Source of the DNA: Ruminococcaceae bacterium UBA1438
Lineage (GTDB): Bacteria > Bacillota > Clostridia > Oscillospirales > Acutalibacteraceae
Direction: 5' to 3'
NCBI GenBank assembly: GCA_002329285.1
Contig: DCTO01000043.1
Span: 1,608-15,350 of the forward strand
DNA: 13,743 nt
Translations under genes and position numbers: made by a program
In this document: piece by piece, positions 6,638 through 13,743 of the stretch
Numbering within the stretch: position 1 is the stretch's first letter
How the letters are laid out: every line of letters begins with the position of its first letter
The notes under the pieces: generated by a model
Told to the model about the DNA's origin: nothing
Databases searched by the model: none
What the model saw: only the letters and a program-made list of their open reading frames with translations

Positions 6638-7828
6638 ATGAGATTTAAAGCAATTATTTTTGATTTTGACGGCACCCTGTGCGAAACCGCAAGGGGAATC
6701 ATAAATTGCGCAAAATACGCGCTTGAGGCCTTTGGCGTGCCGATTCCGCAAGAGGATAAGGAGCTTGAATTTTTCATCGGCCCTCCCCTGCTTGTAACCT
6801 TTCAGGAGCGCTTTGGCGCAGATGCGCAGACCGCAGCCGAAATGGTGCAGAAATACAGGGAAAGATATTCTGACAAAGGCATTTTTGAATGCGAACTCTA
6901 TGACGGCACAAGGGCGCTTTTAAAAACGCTTTGTGACAGCGGCTTTACGCTTGGCATCGCCTCATCAAAGCCAACCGCTTATGTTGAGCGCCTTCTGGAG
7001 CATTTCGAAATTGCAGAATATTTCAAAAGCGTTTGCGGCGTTTCCTTTTCCGCAGACTGCGAAACAAAGGCAAGCATCATTGCGCGCTGCATTGACGAGC
7101 TTTGCGTTTTGCCGGAGGAGGTTTTTGCGGTTGGCGACAGGAATTATGACATTGACGGAGCAAAAATCAACGGCATAAAAAGCTGCGGCGTGCTTTGGGG
7201 TTACGGCACAAAATTTGAATTTATAGAGGCTGGTGCCGAATTCATTGCCGAAAAGCTTGACGACATTGAGGCAATTGCCCTTGGTTATTTTGAACAGACG
7301 GAGGAAATCAAGCCGATTTTTGAGGGCAGGGTTATCAACGTTCACCTGGACACCGTTACCCTGACCGACGGCACAGAGGCAAGCCGCGAAATCGTTGCCC
7401 ACAACGGCGGCGTTTCCATCGTTGCGCTCACTGACGAAAACGAGGTGCTGATGGTGCGCCAATTCCGCGCGCCGTATAAAGAGGTTATTTATGAAATCCC
7501 CGCAGGCAAGCTTGAAAGGGGCGAGGATCCGCTTGAAGCCGCAAAAAGAGAATTCCGCGAGGAATGCGGCTGCACGGCGAAGCGCTTTGAATATATCGGC
7601 GAGCTTTATCCCACTCCTGGCTACTGCGGCGAAATCATCAGAATTTATTTTGCAAGCGGGCTTGAATTCGGCGAGCAGGAGCTTGACGAGGATGAAAACC
7701 TTGATGTTTTCAGAATCCCGCTTGAGGAAGCCTTTGAGCGCTGCATGAACGGCGAATTTAAGGATTCCAAAACCCAGATTGGAATTATGAAAATAAGGGA
7801 ACTTATCAAAAATGGCAGTTTATCTTGA
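6638..7828 (+). CDS. Fusion protein: HAD-family phosphatase (phosphoglycolate phosphatase-like) plus Nudix hydrolase (ADP-ribose pyrophosphatase-like)
   Basis: A 396-residue protein with two complete enzyme domains. Residues 1 to about 215 form a HAD phosphatase: motif I DFDGT (nucleophile D9, acid/base D11), a helical cap from about residue 17, motif II with SSK near residue 110, and motif III VGDRNYDIDGAK. The domain resembles Gph/PGP phosphatases. From about 222 the text GRVINVHLDTVTLTDG and REIVAHNGG matches the N-terminal part of ADP-ribose pyrophosphatases, and a perfect Nudix box (G-x5-E-x7-REFREECGC) occupies 290-312. Both active sites look intact. No start codon with a ribosome site exists at the junction, so this is a true fusion rather than two genes. 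It could split ADP-ribose to AMP and ribose 5-phosphate and dephosphorylate small sugar phosphates; substrate coupling is inference. It heads a four-gene operon and overlaps the desulfurase gene by 17 bases. Confidence 0.9.
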   Translation: MRFKAIIFDFDGTLCETARGIINCAKYALEAFGVPIPQEDKELEFFIGPPLLVTFQERFGADAQTAAEMVQKYRERYSDKGIFECELYDGTRALLKTLCDSGFTLGIASSKPTAYVERLLEHFEIAEYFKSVCGVSFSADCETKASIIARCIDELCVLPEEVFAVGDRNYDIDGAKINGIKSCGVLWGYGTKFEFIEAGAEFIAEKLDDIEAIALGYFEQTEEIKPIFEGRVINVHLDTVTLTDGTEASREIVAHNGGVSIVALTDENEVLMVRQFRAPYKEVIYEIPAGKLERGEDPLEAAKREFREECGCTAKRFEYIGELYPTPGYCGEIIRIYFASGLEFGEQELDEDENLDVFRIPLEEAFERCMNGEFKDSKTQIGIMKIRELIKNGSLS

Positions 7829-8945
7829 CAATAGCGCAACCACCAAGCCCTGCCCGGAGGCAGTGGCGGCGGTTAATAAAATGCTGACGGAAAATTACGG
7901 CAATCCCTCCAGCCTGCACGGGCTTGGAATTGAGGCGATGAAGGCCGTTTCCGCCGCAAGGCAGGCAATTGCCGATAAGCTTGGCTGTGAAAAGGAGGAA
8001 ATCTTTTTCACAAGCGGCGCAACGGAGGCAAATAACCTTGCCCTTTTCGGCGCGGCAAGCGCAATGAAGCGCAAGGGCAACAGGATCGTTACCACTGCGA
8101 TTGAGCATGAAAGCGTTTTGCAGGCGATTGACGAGCTTGAGCGGCAGGGCTTTGAGGTTATCCGCCTTATGCCCGATGAAAAGGGCTTTATCAGCATTTC
8201 CGATTTAAGGGACGCAATTGATGAAAAAACCGTTCTTGTTTCAATGATGTATATCAACAACGAGGTGGGCTCCGTTTTGCCCGTTGAGAAAATTCGCAAA
8301 ATCGTTTCGCTTAAAAACTCCCCCGCGCTGATTCATACTGACTGCGTGCAGGCCTTTGGCAAAATTGACGTGCGCCCGAAAAAGCTTGGCGCTGATTTGA
8401 TTTCAATCACCGCGCACAAAATCCACGGTCCTAAGGGCTGCGGCGCGCTATACGTTAAAAAGGGCACAAAGATTAACCCGCGCACCTTCGGCGGAGAGCA
8501 GGAAAAAAGGCTGCGCCCCGGCACGGAGGCCGCCCCGCTTATCGCCGGCTTTGGCGCAGCGGTTGAGGCGCTGCCCGATTTTAAAGAGCAAAGCAAAAAA
8601 GCCGAGGAGCTTAACCTCTACGCCATAGAGCGCCTCGCAGCGCTTGACGGCGTGATTATCAACAGCGGCGAAAACGCCTCTCCCTACATCATCAACGCAT
8701 ACATCCCCAGCTTTATGAGAAGCCAGACGGTTTTGCAATGGCTTTATTCAAGCCATGGCATCTGCGTGAGCAACGGCTCCGCATGCGCAAAGGGAAAGAA
8801 AAGCCACGTGCTTTCTGCGATGAGGCTGAACGATGAGATTATTGACAAAAGCATACGCATCAGCTTTTCAAGGGAAAACACCAAAGACGATGTGGACGCG
8901 CTTTGCTCTGCTTTAAAGGAGCTTATTGAAAAATACCCGAAATAA
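7812..8945 (+). CDS. nifS: Cysteine desulfurase, NifS/IscS-like (sulfur donor for ThiI)
   Basis: A 377-residue PLP enzyme that takes sulfur from L-cysteine, giving alanine and an enzyme persulfide. Typical elements: the N-terminus YLDNSATTKP, TSGATEANNLAL, the PLP-binding lysine K203 in ITAHKIHGPKG, and the persulfide cysteine C325 in SNGSACAKGKKSHVL, on the short-to-medium loop of group I enzymes. Its length is usual for the family. ATG 7812 overlaps the preceding gene; AAGGGA lies 11 bases upstream. Immediately followed (11 bases) by thiI, it is most likely the dedicated desulfurase for tRNA thiolation, as known for the NifZ-ThiI pair of Bacillus subtilis. No scaffold gene (iscU/sufU) is nearby, which argues against a main role in iron-sulfur cluster assembly. 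The exact symbol (nifS, nifZ, iscS) is a matter of naming. Confidence 0.94.
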   Translation: MAVYLDNSATTKPCPEAVAAVNKMLTENYGNPSSLHGLGIEAMKAVSAARQAIADKLGCEKEEIFFTSGATEANNLALFGAASAMKRKGNRIVTTAIEHESVLQAIDELERQGFEVIRLMPDEKGFISISDLRDAIDEKTVLVSMMYINNEVGSVLPVEKIRKIVSLKNSPALIHTDCVQAFGKIDVRPKKLGADLISITAHKIHGPKGCGALYVKKGTKINPRTFGGEQEKRLRPGTEAAPLIAGFGAAVEALPDFKEQSKKAEELNLYAIERLAALDGVIINSGENASPYIINAYIPSFMRSQTVLQWLYSSHGICVSNGSACAKGKKSHVLSAMRLNDEIIDKSIRISFSRENTKDDVDALCSALKELIEKYPK

Positions 8946-8956
8946 AGGAAACGCAT

Positions 8957-10129
8957 ATGAGAGAAATTATACTTGTTAAAAACGGAGAGCTTGTTTTAAA
9001 AGGGCTTAACAGAACCTCGTTTGAGGACGTGCTTATCAAAAATATGAAACGCCATCTTGCTGACATCGGCACCTTTACATACACCAAGGCGCAAAGCACT
9101 ATTATGGTTACCCCCGATGATGAAAGCACTGATCTTGACGATACCGTGAGCAGGCTTGAAAAGGTTTTCGGAATTGCGGCGCTCTCACGCGCAGCGGTTT
9201 GCGAAAAGGATATGAAAAGCATCACCGCAACCACGCTTGAATACCTTGAGGAGGAGCTGAGCCTTGCAAAAACCTTTAAGGTTGAGGCAAAGAGGAGCGA
9301 TAAAAAATTCCCCTTAAACTCCCCCGAAATCTGCCGCGAAATGGGCGGCATAATTCTAAAGAATTTCAATCATCTCAAGGTTGACGTTCATAATCCCGAT
9401 ATAGTTGTTACCGTTGAGGTTAGGGATAATTACGCCTTCGTCAGGGGCAACAACATCAAGGGCGCCGGCGGCATGCCGAGCGGCACAAGCGGCAGAGCAG
9501 CCGTTCTTATCAGCGGCGGGATTGACAGCCCTGTTGCCGCATACATGATGGCAAAAAGGGGCATTGAGCTGATTGCGGTTCACTTCGCTTCCCCGCCATA
9601 CACAAGCGAGCTTGCCGAAATGAAGGTGATGGAGCTTCTCAAAAGAGTTGCGGCTTATAGCGGCACAATTGTAACCTTCGTTGTGCCCTTCACCGAAATT
9701 CAGGAGGCAATCAGGGATTACTGCCCAACCGATTATTTCACCCTTGTTATGCGCAGGGTTATGATGAAAATAAGCGAGCAAATCGCAAAGGCACAGAATT
9801 GCCAGGCGCTCATCACGGGCGAAAGCGTTGGCCAGGTTGCAAGCCAGACGATTTATGCTCTCGGCTGCACGGACGCGGCGGCAGGTATGCCCGTTTTCCG
9901 CCCCTGCATCGGAATGGATAAGGAGGAAATAATTAAGATCTCACGCAAGATTGAAACCTTTGAAACCTCCATTCAGCCATATGAGGATTGCTGCACGGTG
10001 TTTACCCCAAAGCACCCGAAAACACGCCCCCGGCTTGCAGACGTTGAGGCGGCAGAGGCGCAAATTGAAAACCTTGGCGAAATGATTGAACGCGCAATTG
10101 CAGATGTTAAAAAGGTGTTTATCAAATGA
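8957..10129 (+). CDS. thiI: tRNA 4-thiouridine synthase ThiI
   Basis: A 390-residue enzyme that adenylates U8 of tRNA and replaces the oxygen by sulfur, giving 4-thiouridine. The start MREIILVKNGELVLKGLNR is the N-terminal ferredoxin-like domain, followed by a THUMP tRNA-binding domain (about 60-165) and a PP-loop ATPase with SGGIDSP at 186-192. C345 and C346 (YEDCCTVFTPKHPKTRP) are in the region that holds the conserved catalytic Cys of the family. The protein stops without the rhodanese domain found in enterobacterial ThiI, so this is the short form that takes sulfur directly from a partner desulfurase, here the gene just upstream. ATG 8957 has AAAGGA seven bases before it. The stop overlaps the next start in ATGA, indicating coupled translation. 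Confidence 0.95.
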   Translation: MREIILVKNGELVLKGLNRTSFEDVLIKNMKRHLADIGTFTYTKAQSTIMVTPDDESTDLDDTVSRLEKVFGIAALSRAAVCEKDMKSITATTLEYLEEELSLAKTFKVEAKRSDKKFPLNSPEICREMGGIILKNFNHLKVDVHNPDIVVTVEVRDNYAFVRGNNIKGAGGMPSGTSGRAAVLISGGIDSPVAAYMMAKRGIELIAVHFASPPYTSELAEMKVMELLKRVAAYSGTIVTFVVPFTEIQEAIRDYCPTDYFTLVMRRVMMKISEQIAKAQNCQALITGESVGQVASQTIYALGCTDAAAGMPVFRPCIGMDKEEIIKISRKIETFETSIQPYEDCCTVFTPKHPKTRPRLADVEAAEAQIENLGEMIERAIADVKKVFIK

Positions 10130-11211
10130 GTGAAAAAGAAAACAAGCCGGAAATTGACGAGCATGACATAGACAGCTTGCTTGCCGATTTTAACAGGCAG
10201 AAAACAGAACATAAAAGCAATTTCGGAGAGCTTGAAGCTGCCGAAAAAAGCAACAAAAAAGAAAATAGCGTTTCCGAAAGCAAGGATTCGGAAAACGCGG
10301 AAGAAAAGCCGAAAAGCTTTTCGGAAAGCAACGCCCCTGCCGCTGAAAAAAGCAAGGCGGAAACGGCAAAAAACAAAAAGCGGGTTTTGCTTGCCCTGGC
10401 CGCGGTTTTTTGCACCGGCGCAGTGATTGCCGGAATCGCATTCGGAATAAGTTTTTCAAAAACCGCATATTTGAGACCTTATCAAAAGCAATATCCGGAT
10501 GTTAAATTTCCGGAGGGAATCCGCGAGGAATACTGCGAATATTATGCCGGGCACACAAATCTTATCGGCAAAATCTCAATTCCCGATTGCGGCTTTGAGG
10601 ATTATGTTTATACCGCGAGCAACAGCTGCCCCGTGCTGGACAGCAATAGCGGCAGCCGCAATTTGACCTATAACACCGTGGTTTATGTTAACAACGCCGG
10701 CGCTGATTTTGAAACGGCATATTCCTCGGCAGAGGCTTATCTTAAAAGCAGCCAGAAAATCACCTATTCAACGCTTTTTGATGATTACAGCTTCAACGTT
10801 ATCGGCGCATTTTACACCAATTCAAAGCCGGAGGATGACAACGGATACGTTTTTCCGTATAATCTGACTTCCTGCCCCGTTGGCAGCGATTTTGATGAAT
10901 ATACCGACAGGCTTTACCACCGATTTCTTTACACCACCGGGCGTGCGGTTAAAAAGAATGATAAGCTGCTGACCGTTGCCGTGAAATCGGATTTTATGCA
11001 GGATTTCCGTTTTGTTATCGTTGCAGTGCTTGACGGCGAGACGCAGAAAAACGCCTTACCTAATGAAAAGGTTCATTATCCTCAGGCCTGGTATGTGACA
11101 AATAATTTGACAAATCCATATCGCTTTTCAGCGCAGTGGTATCCAACCATTGCAGTTAATCAGGGGGAGGAAACCTCTCTCCAATCCGCTGATGATTTTA
11201 CAAAATTTTAA
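10126..11211 (+). CDS. Membrane-anchored sortase B-like protein lacking catalytic His and Cys (pseudosortase)
   Basis: A 361-residue protein. Residues 1-84 are a highly charged Lys/Glu/Ser-rich cytosolic region, 87-108 a single membrane helix, and 120-325 an extracytoplasmic domain whose order of motifs fits class B sortases: a P-[DE]-V segment, IGKISIPDCGFEDYVY (sortase strand before the PVVQ-like motif), NTVVYVNN at 183-190 (family NTxIYGHN), ITYSTLFDDYSFNVIGAFYT, and LLTVAVKSDFMQDFRFVIVAVL (family LTLSTCxxxxxxxRFVVxxxL). At the catalytic places, His is replaced by N189 and Cys by K287; only the Arg (R295) remains. The four external Cys (137, 155, 168, 250) are elsewhere and could form disulfides. 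Transpeptidase activity is therefore unlikely; a binding or structural role at the cell surface is inference. The start overlaps thiI (ATGA), so it is in the same operon although no functional link is evident. Confidence 0.75.
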   Translation: MSEKENKPEIDEHDIDSLLADFNRQKTEHKSNFGELEAAEKSNKKENSVSESKDSENAEEKPKSFSESNAPAAEKSKAETAKNKKRVLLALAAVFCTGAVIAGIAFGISFSKTAYLRPYQKQYPDVKFPEGIREEYCEYYAGHTNLIGKISIPDCGFEDYVYTASNSCPVLDSNSGSRNLTYNTVVYVNNAGADFETAYSSAEAYLKSSQKITYSTLFDDYSFNVIGAFYTNSKPEDDNGYVFPYNLTSCPVGSDFDEYTDRLYHRFLYTTGRAVKKNDKLLTVAVKSDFMQDFRFVIVAVLDGETQKNALPNEKVHYPQAWYVTNNLTNPYRFSAQWYPTIAVNQGEETSLQSADDFTKF

Positions 11212-11216
11212 TATAA

Positions 11217-11256
11217 AAAAGAGCTGTTCCGAAGGGATTCCAACGGAACAGCTTTT
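11217..11256. terminator. Bidirectional terminator between converging genes
   Basis: Arms AGCTGTTCCG (11222-11231) and its complement (11244-11253), extended by A-T and G-T pairs to 11219/11256, surround a 12-base loop. On the - strand the stem is followed by CTCTTTTTTAT, on the + strand by TTTTCTATTAATTTT. It starts a few bases after the stop at 11211 and serves both the thiI operon and the acyl-CoA synthetase gene. Confidence 0.88.
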
Positions 11257-11265
11257 CTATTAATT

Positions 11266-13014
11266 TTATTCTTTTGCTTCCTCGGCAGCCTTTGCCTTTG
11301 CAGCTTCCTCCTCTTCAAGCTTGCGGTAAGCAACCTTGCCAACAAGCGTTTTGGGAAGCTCTGTGCGGAATTCAATTTCTCTTGGCATAGCGTATTTTGA
11401 AACGTTCTGCCTGCAGTGCTCAAGGATTTCCTCCTTGATTTTATCGCTCGGCTCAACGCCCGGGCGGAGCACAACAAAAGCCTTAACCTTGTGCATCTTA
11501 TAAGGATCCGGAATTCCGATTGCGCAGGAAAGAAGAACGTCAGGGTGAGCGTCAATCGTGTTTTCAACCTGTGAGGGATAAACATTGAAGCCGGAAACGA
11601 TAATCAGCCTCTTAAGTCTCTGCTTGTAATAGACGAAGCCGTCCTCATCCATCGTGCCGAGATCGCCCGTGTGCAGCCAAACATTGCCGTCTGCATGGGT
11701 TCTCAAGGTTGCGGCAGTTTCCTCTGCGTTGTTAAGATAGCCCTTCATAACGGTGGGGCCGCAGATGCAGATTTCACCCTCCGTGCCGTAAGGCACCTCA
11801 GTGTCATTCTGCGGGTTAACAATCTGGTAATAAATATCCGGAATCGGAATTCCGATGCTGCCCTCGCGGAAAAATTCCTTCGGCGTGATGCAGGAGGCGG
11901 TAACGCATTCGGTTGTGCCGTAACCCTCACGAATCTGAACGGTTGCATTATGCTCCTTCAGGAAGGCGTCAACCTTCTTTTTAAGCTCGATTGAAAGCGA
12001 ATCGCCGCCGCAGAAAACGCCGGTGAGGAAGGAAAGGTCAACCCCGTCAAAGCCGTCAGAGCGAAGCAGAGCCTCAAACAAAGTCGGCACGCCTACGATA
12101 ACGCTCGGCTTATATTTCTTAACGTCCCTTGCATATGTTTTAATTGTGAACTGCGGAATAAGAATGCAGGTTGCGGCAGCGGTGAGCACCGTGTGAATGC
12201 CAACGCCGAGACCGAAGCCGTGGAACAGCGGCATAACGGAAAACGCGCGAAGCCCCTTCATCGGGAAGCCTGCGCCTGCCTGAACCTCATAGCCGAGGGC
12301 GTTCATATTCAGGTTTGTGAGTTCAATGCCTTTTGACGTGCCGGTTGTGCCGCCGCTGAAAAGAATAACGGCGGTTTCATCCTTGCCGGGGAAAACATTA
12401 GGCAGTGAAGCATATTTTTTGCCGCCGGCGATGAAATCCTTCCAGTCAATAACGTTCTCATTATCCGCAGGAAGCGGAGCGGGCTTATCCTTAACGGTTA
12501 AGGGATAAAGCAGGTTAAGCGGGAACGGAAGCTCATCCTTAATGTGAGCAACGATAACCTTAACGGGCTCCTCAACATCCTTGAGCGCATTGAGCACCTT
12601 TTCATAAAACATATCAAGCACAAGGATTGCCTTGCTCTTGGAATGGGTTACGTAAAATTTAATTTCGCCCTCTGCTGAAAGCGGGTGAATCATTGCCGGA
12701 ACGGCGCTGATTCTGTTAAGGGCATAAAAGCTGTCAATCCCCTGGGGAGCATTCGGCATGCAGATGGTAACCTTATCACCCTCGCCGATTCCGATTGCCT
12801 TGAATGCCTTTGCAGTGCGGTCAATCTTCTCAAAAAACTCGGGATAGCTTGTTGACTTGCCCTGAAATTCATATGCGGCATTTTTATAACCGTTGCCGTG
12901 CATATGAGTGTCATAAGCATATTTGATTGCCTCATACATTGAGCCTTCAGGATAGGTTAAATTTGCAGGAATATCACCATAAAATTTTAACCACGGTGCA
13001 TTTGGCTTGTTCAT
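11266..13014 (-). CDS. AMP-forming acyl-CoA synthetase (fatty acid-CoA ligase-like)
   Basis: A 582-residue member of the ANL adenylating-enzyme family that activates a carboxylic acid with ATP and joins it to CoA. Motifs in order: phosphate-binding loop SGGTTGTSKG (220-229), VMPLFHGFG, VPTLFEAL, adenine-binding GYGTTE, HTGDLG (ribose-binding Asp), KRLIIVSGFNVYP hinge, and PKTLVGKVAYRKL with the catalytic lysine K560 of the C-terminal domain. Length and motifs fit medium/long-chain fatty acyl-CoA ligases, but the acid cannot be read from sequence; aromatic or other acids remain possible. There is no carrier-protein domain. The extreme C-terminus (565-582) is an Ala/Glu/Lys-rich tail (EEEEAAKAKAAEEAKE), which is not a usual part of the fold. 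The ATG at 13012-13014 has GGAGGT six bases upstream. It is a single-gene unit bounded by its own promoter and terminator. Confidence 0.92.
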   Translation of the reverse strand: MNKPNAPWLKFYGDIPANLTYPEGSMYEAIKYAYDTHMHGNGYKNAAYEFQGKSTSYPEFFEKIDRTAKAFKAIGIGEGDKVTICMPNAPQGIDSFYALNRISAVPAMIHPLSAEGEIKFYVTHSKSKAILVLDMFYEKVLNALKDVEEPVKVIVAHIKDELPFPLNLLYPLTVKDKPAPLPADNENVIDWKDFIAGGKKYASLPNVFPGKDETAVILFSGGTTGTSKGIELTNLNMNALGYEVQAGAGFPMKGLRAFSVMPLFHGFGLGVGIHTVLTAAATCILIPQFTIKTYARDVKKYKPSVIVGVPTLFEALLRSDGFDGVDLSFLTGVFCGGDSLSIELKKKVDAFLKEHNATVQIREGYGTTECVTASCITPKEFFREGSIGIPIPDIYYQIVNPQNDTEVPYGTEGEICICGPTVMKGYLNNAEETAATLRTHADGNVWLHTGDLGTMDEDGFVYYKQRLKRLIIVSGFNVYPSQVENTIDAHPDVLLSCAIGIPDPYKMHKVKAFVVLRPGVEPSDKIKEEILEHCRQNVSKYAMPREIEFRTELPKTLVGKVAYRKLEEEEAAKAKAAEEAKE

Positions 13015-13039
13015 AATCTGACCTCCGTTAAGTTGGCTT

Positions 13040-13068
13040 ATTATAATTTAAGCATTTTTTCTTATTAA
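13040..13068 (-). promoter_or_regulatory. Probable promoter of the acyl-CoA synthetase gene
   Basis: TATAAT (13045-13040) lies 25 bases before the start codon, with a weak -35 TTAATA (13068-13063) at 17 bases. The -10 is good and the -35 poor, so an activator may be needed. No operator was recognised. Confidence 0.5.
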
Positions 13069-13151
13069 AAACACATCTTGTTTATTTTAATCAAATCCCT
13101 TTTCAGTTTCAAGGAAAAGCTTAATTATTTATTATTTGTTTATAAGTTTAT

Positions 13152-13179
13152 TTGACTTTTTTAAATCATATGCTATTAT
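13152..13179 (+). promoter_or_regulatory. Probable promoter of the terminal membrane protein gene
   Basis: TTGACT (13152-13157), a 16-base spacer and TATTAT (13174-13179) with TGC before it (extended -10). It is followed by AAAGGA (13198-13203) nine bases before the ATG at 13213. Confidence 0.7.
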
Positions 13180-13212
13180 ATATCTGTTGATTTTTTTAAA
13201 GGAATTTTAAAT

Positions 13213-13743
13213 ATGGCTTATAAAATTAAGAAGCATCCCACGGGTGATATTCCGAAGGCGCAGCTCGCCTTTTGGATTATAACAAGAATTGCCCTTTTAA
13301 TCTGCGCCGGTTATTCCTTTGTGCACGGCGATTTGGTTATGGGCTTTGAATCCGTGTTTTGCTTCATTTTCACGCATTTATGGGATATGTTTCAGGTGCT
13401 GGGCAACGGCAGCTTTATTGAAGAGGTGCCGCCCCTTTCACAAACGATGCTTAATCTGATTATTTTCATAGGTATCGTTATCGGCTCTTACGGCGGCTGG
13501 TTTGATAAATTCAGCTGGTTTGATGAGGTTATGCATCTCACCTCCGGCTTCGTTTGCGCGGTTTTCGGCTATGATTTTGCCGTGATAATTCAGCGCAAAA
13601 AGGGGCAGTGCGCCGCAACGCTTGCCGCAATCTTCTCGCTGATGTTTGCGCTTTCAATCGCGGTTGGCTGGGAATTTTACGAATTCCTTATGGATACTCT
13701 GCACGGCACCAATCTTCAGCTTGCAAATCCCGGCGAGGAAACG
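13213..13743 (+). CDS. Multi-pass membrane protein, DUF2238-like (3' truncated)
   Basis: The frame starts at ATG 13213 (AAAGGA nine bases upstream) and stays open for 177 codons to the window edge, so the C-terminus is missing. It begins MAYKIKKHPTGDIP and then shows about five hydrophobic segments (near residues 17-38, 43-62, 79-97, 110-125 and 132-150). Conserved-looking elements are WFDEVMHLTSGF, a D/E..H motif in a membrane-proximal position, and GWEFYEFLMDTLHGTNLQ, an acidic/aromatic helix end. These resemble the DUF2238 (YjdF-type) group of integral membrane proteins of unknown function; the match is from memory of the pattern and is moderate. The acidic residues and His could bind a metal, which is inference. 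It is transcribed divergently from the acyl-CoA synthetase gene; no link between them is shown. Confidence 0.72.
   Translation, partial: MAYKIKKHPTGDIPKAQLAFWIITRIALLICAGYSFVHGDLVMGFESVFCFIFTHLWDMFQVLGNGSFIEEVPPLSQTMLNLIIFIGIVIGSYGGWFDKFSWFDEVMHLTSGFVCAVFGYDFAVIIQRKKGQCAATLAAIFSLMFALSIAVGWEFYEFLMDTLHGTNLQLANPGEET

Overview
The window reads as a chromosomal segment from an anaerobic, low-to-medium GC Gram-positive bacterium, most likely a gut clostridium of the Oscillospiraceae/Ruminococcaceae type. This is inferred from strong AGGAGG ribosome sites, TGnTATAAT extended -10 promoters, TTG starts, A/T-rich intergenic DNA, a Gram-positive GAAC-N4-GTTC LexA box, a ThiI without rhodanese domain beside its own cysteine desulfurase, and a sortase-B-like protein. 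No rRNA, tRNA, transposase, CRISPR array or clear phage module was seen. The genus cannot be named from the sequence alone.

Layout. 1-463: the end of an endonuclease/exonuclease/phosphatase-family gene, closed by a bidirectional terminator. 532-915 (-): a small zinc-ribbon protein. About 150 bases before it on the same strand is a near-perfect promoter whose predicted transcript (about 1065 to 960) has a 5' hairpin, a CCUCCU segment and an intrinsic terminator. It is either a small RNA or a terminating leader of the zinc-ribbon gene. 1210-2012 (+): an SOS-type unit, with a LexA box lying inside the spacer of a consensus promoter, driving two overlapping small genes, the second a sigma-70 region-4-like DNA-binding protein. 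2036-6456 (-): an operon of two half-size ABC exporters that overlap by 8 bases, followed by a membrane acyltransferase-like protein. 6638-11211 (+): a tightly packed operon encoding a HAD phosphatase-Nudix hydrolase fusion, a NifS/IscS-type cysteine desulfurase, ThiI, and a membrane-anchored sortase-B-like protein that has lost its catalytic His and Cys. 11266-13014 (-): an AMP-forming acyl-CoA synthetase. 13213 to the end (+): a truncated multi-pass membrane protein.

How the genes work together. The desulfurase and ThiI are a known functional pair: sulfur from cysteine is passed to ThiI for 4-thiouridine in tRNA. The HAD-Nudix protein at the head of that operon looks like a metabolite house-cleaning enzyme. 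The ABC pair should form a heterodimeric exporter of unknown substrate. The most unusual items are the SOS-controlled sigma-like pair, the candidate regulatory RNA, the inactive sortase homologue and the HAD-Nudix fusion. All functional links beyond the sulfur-transfer pair and the ABC heterodimer are inference.
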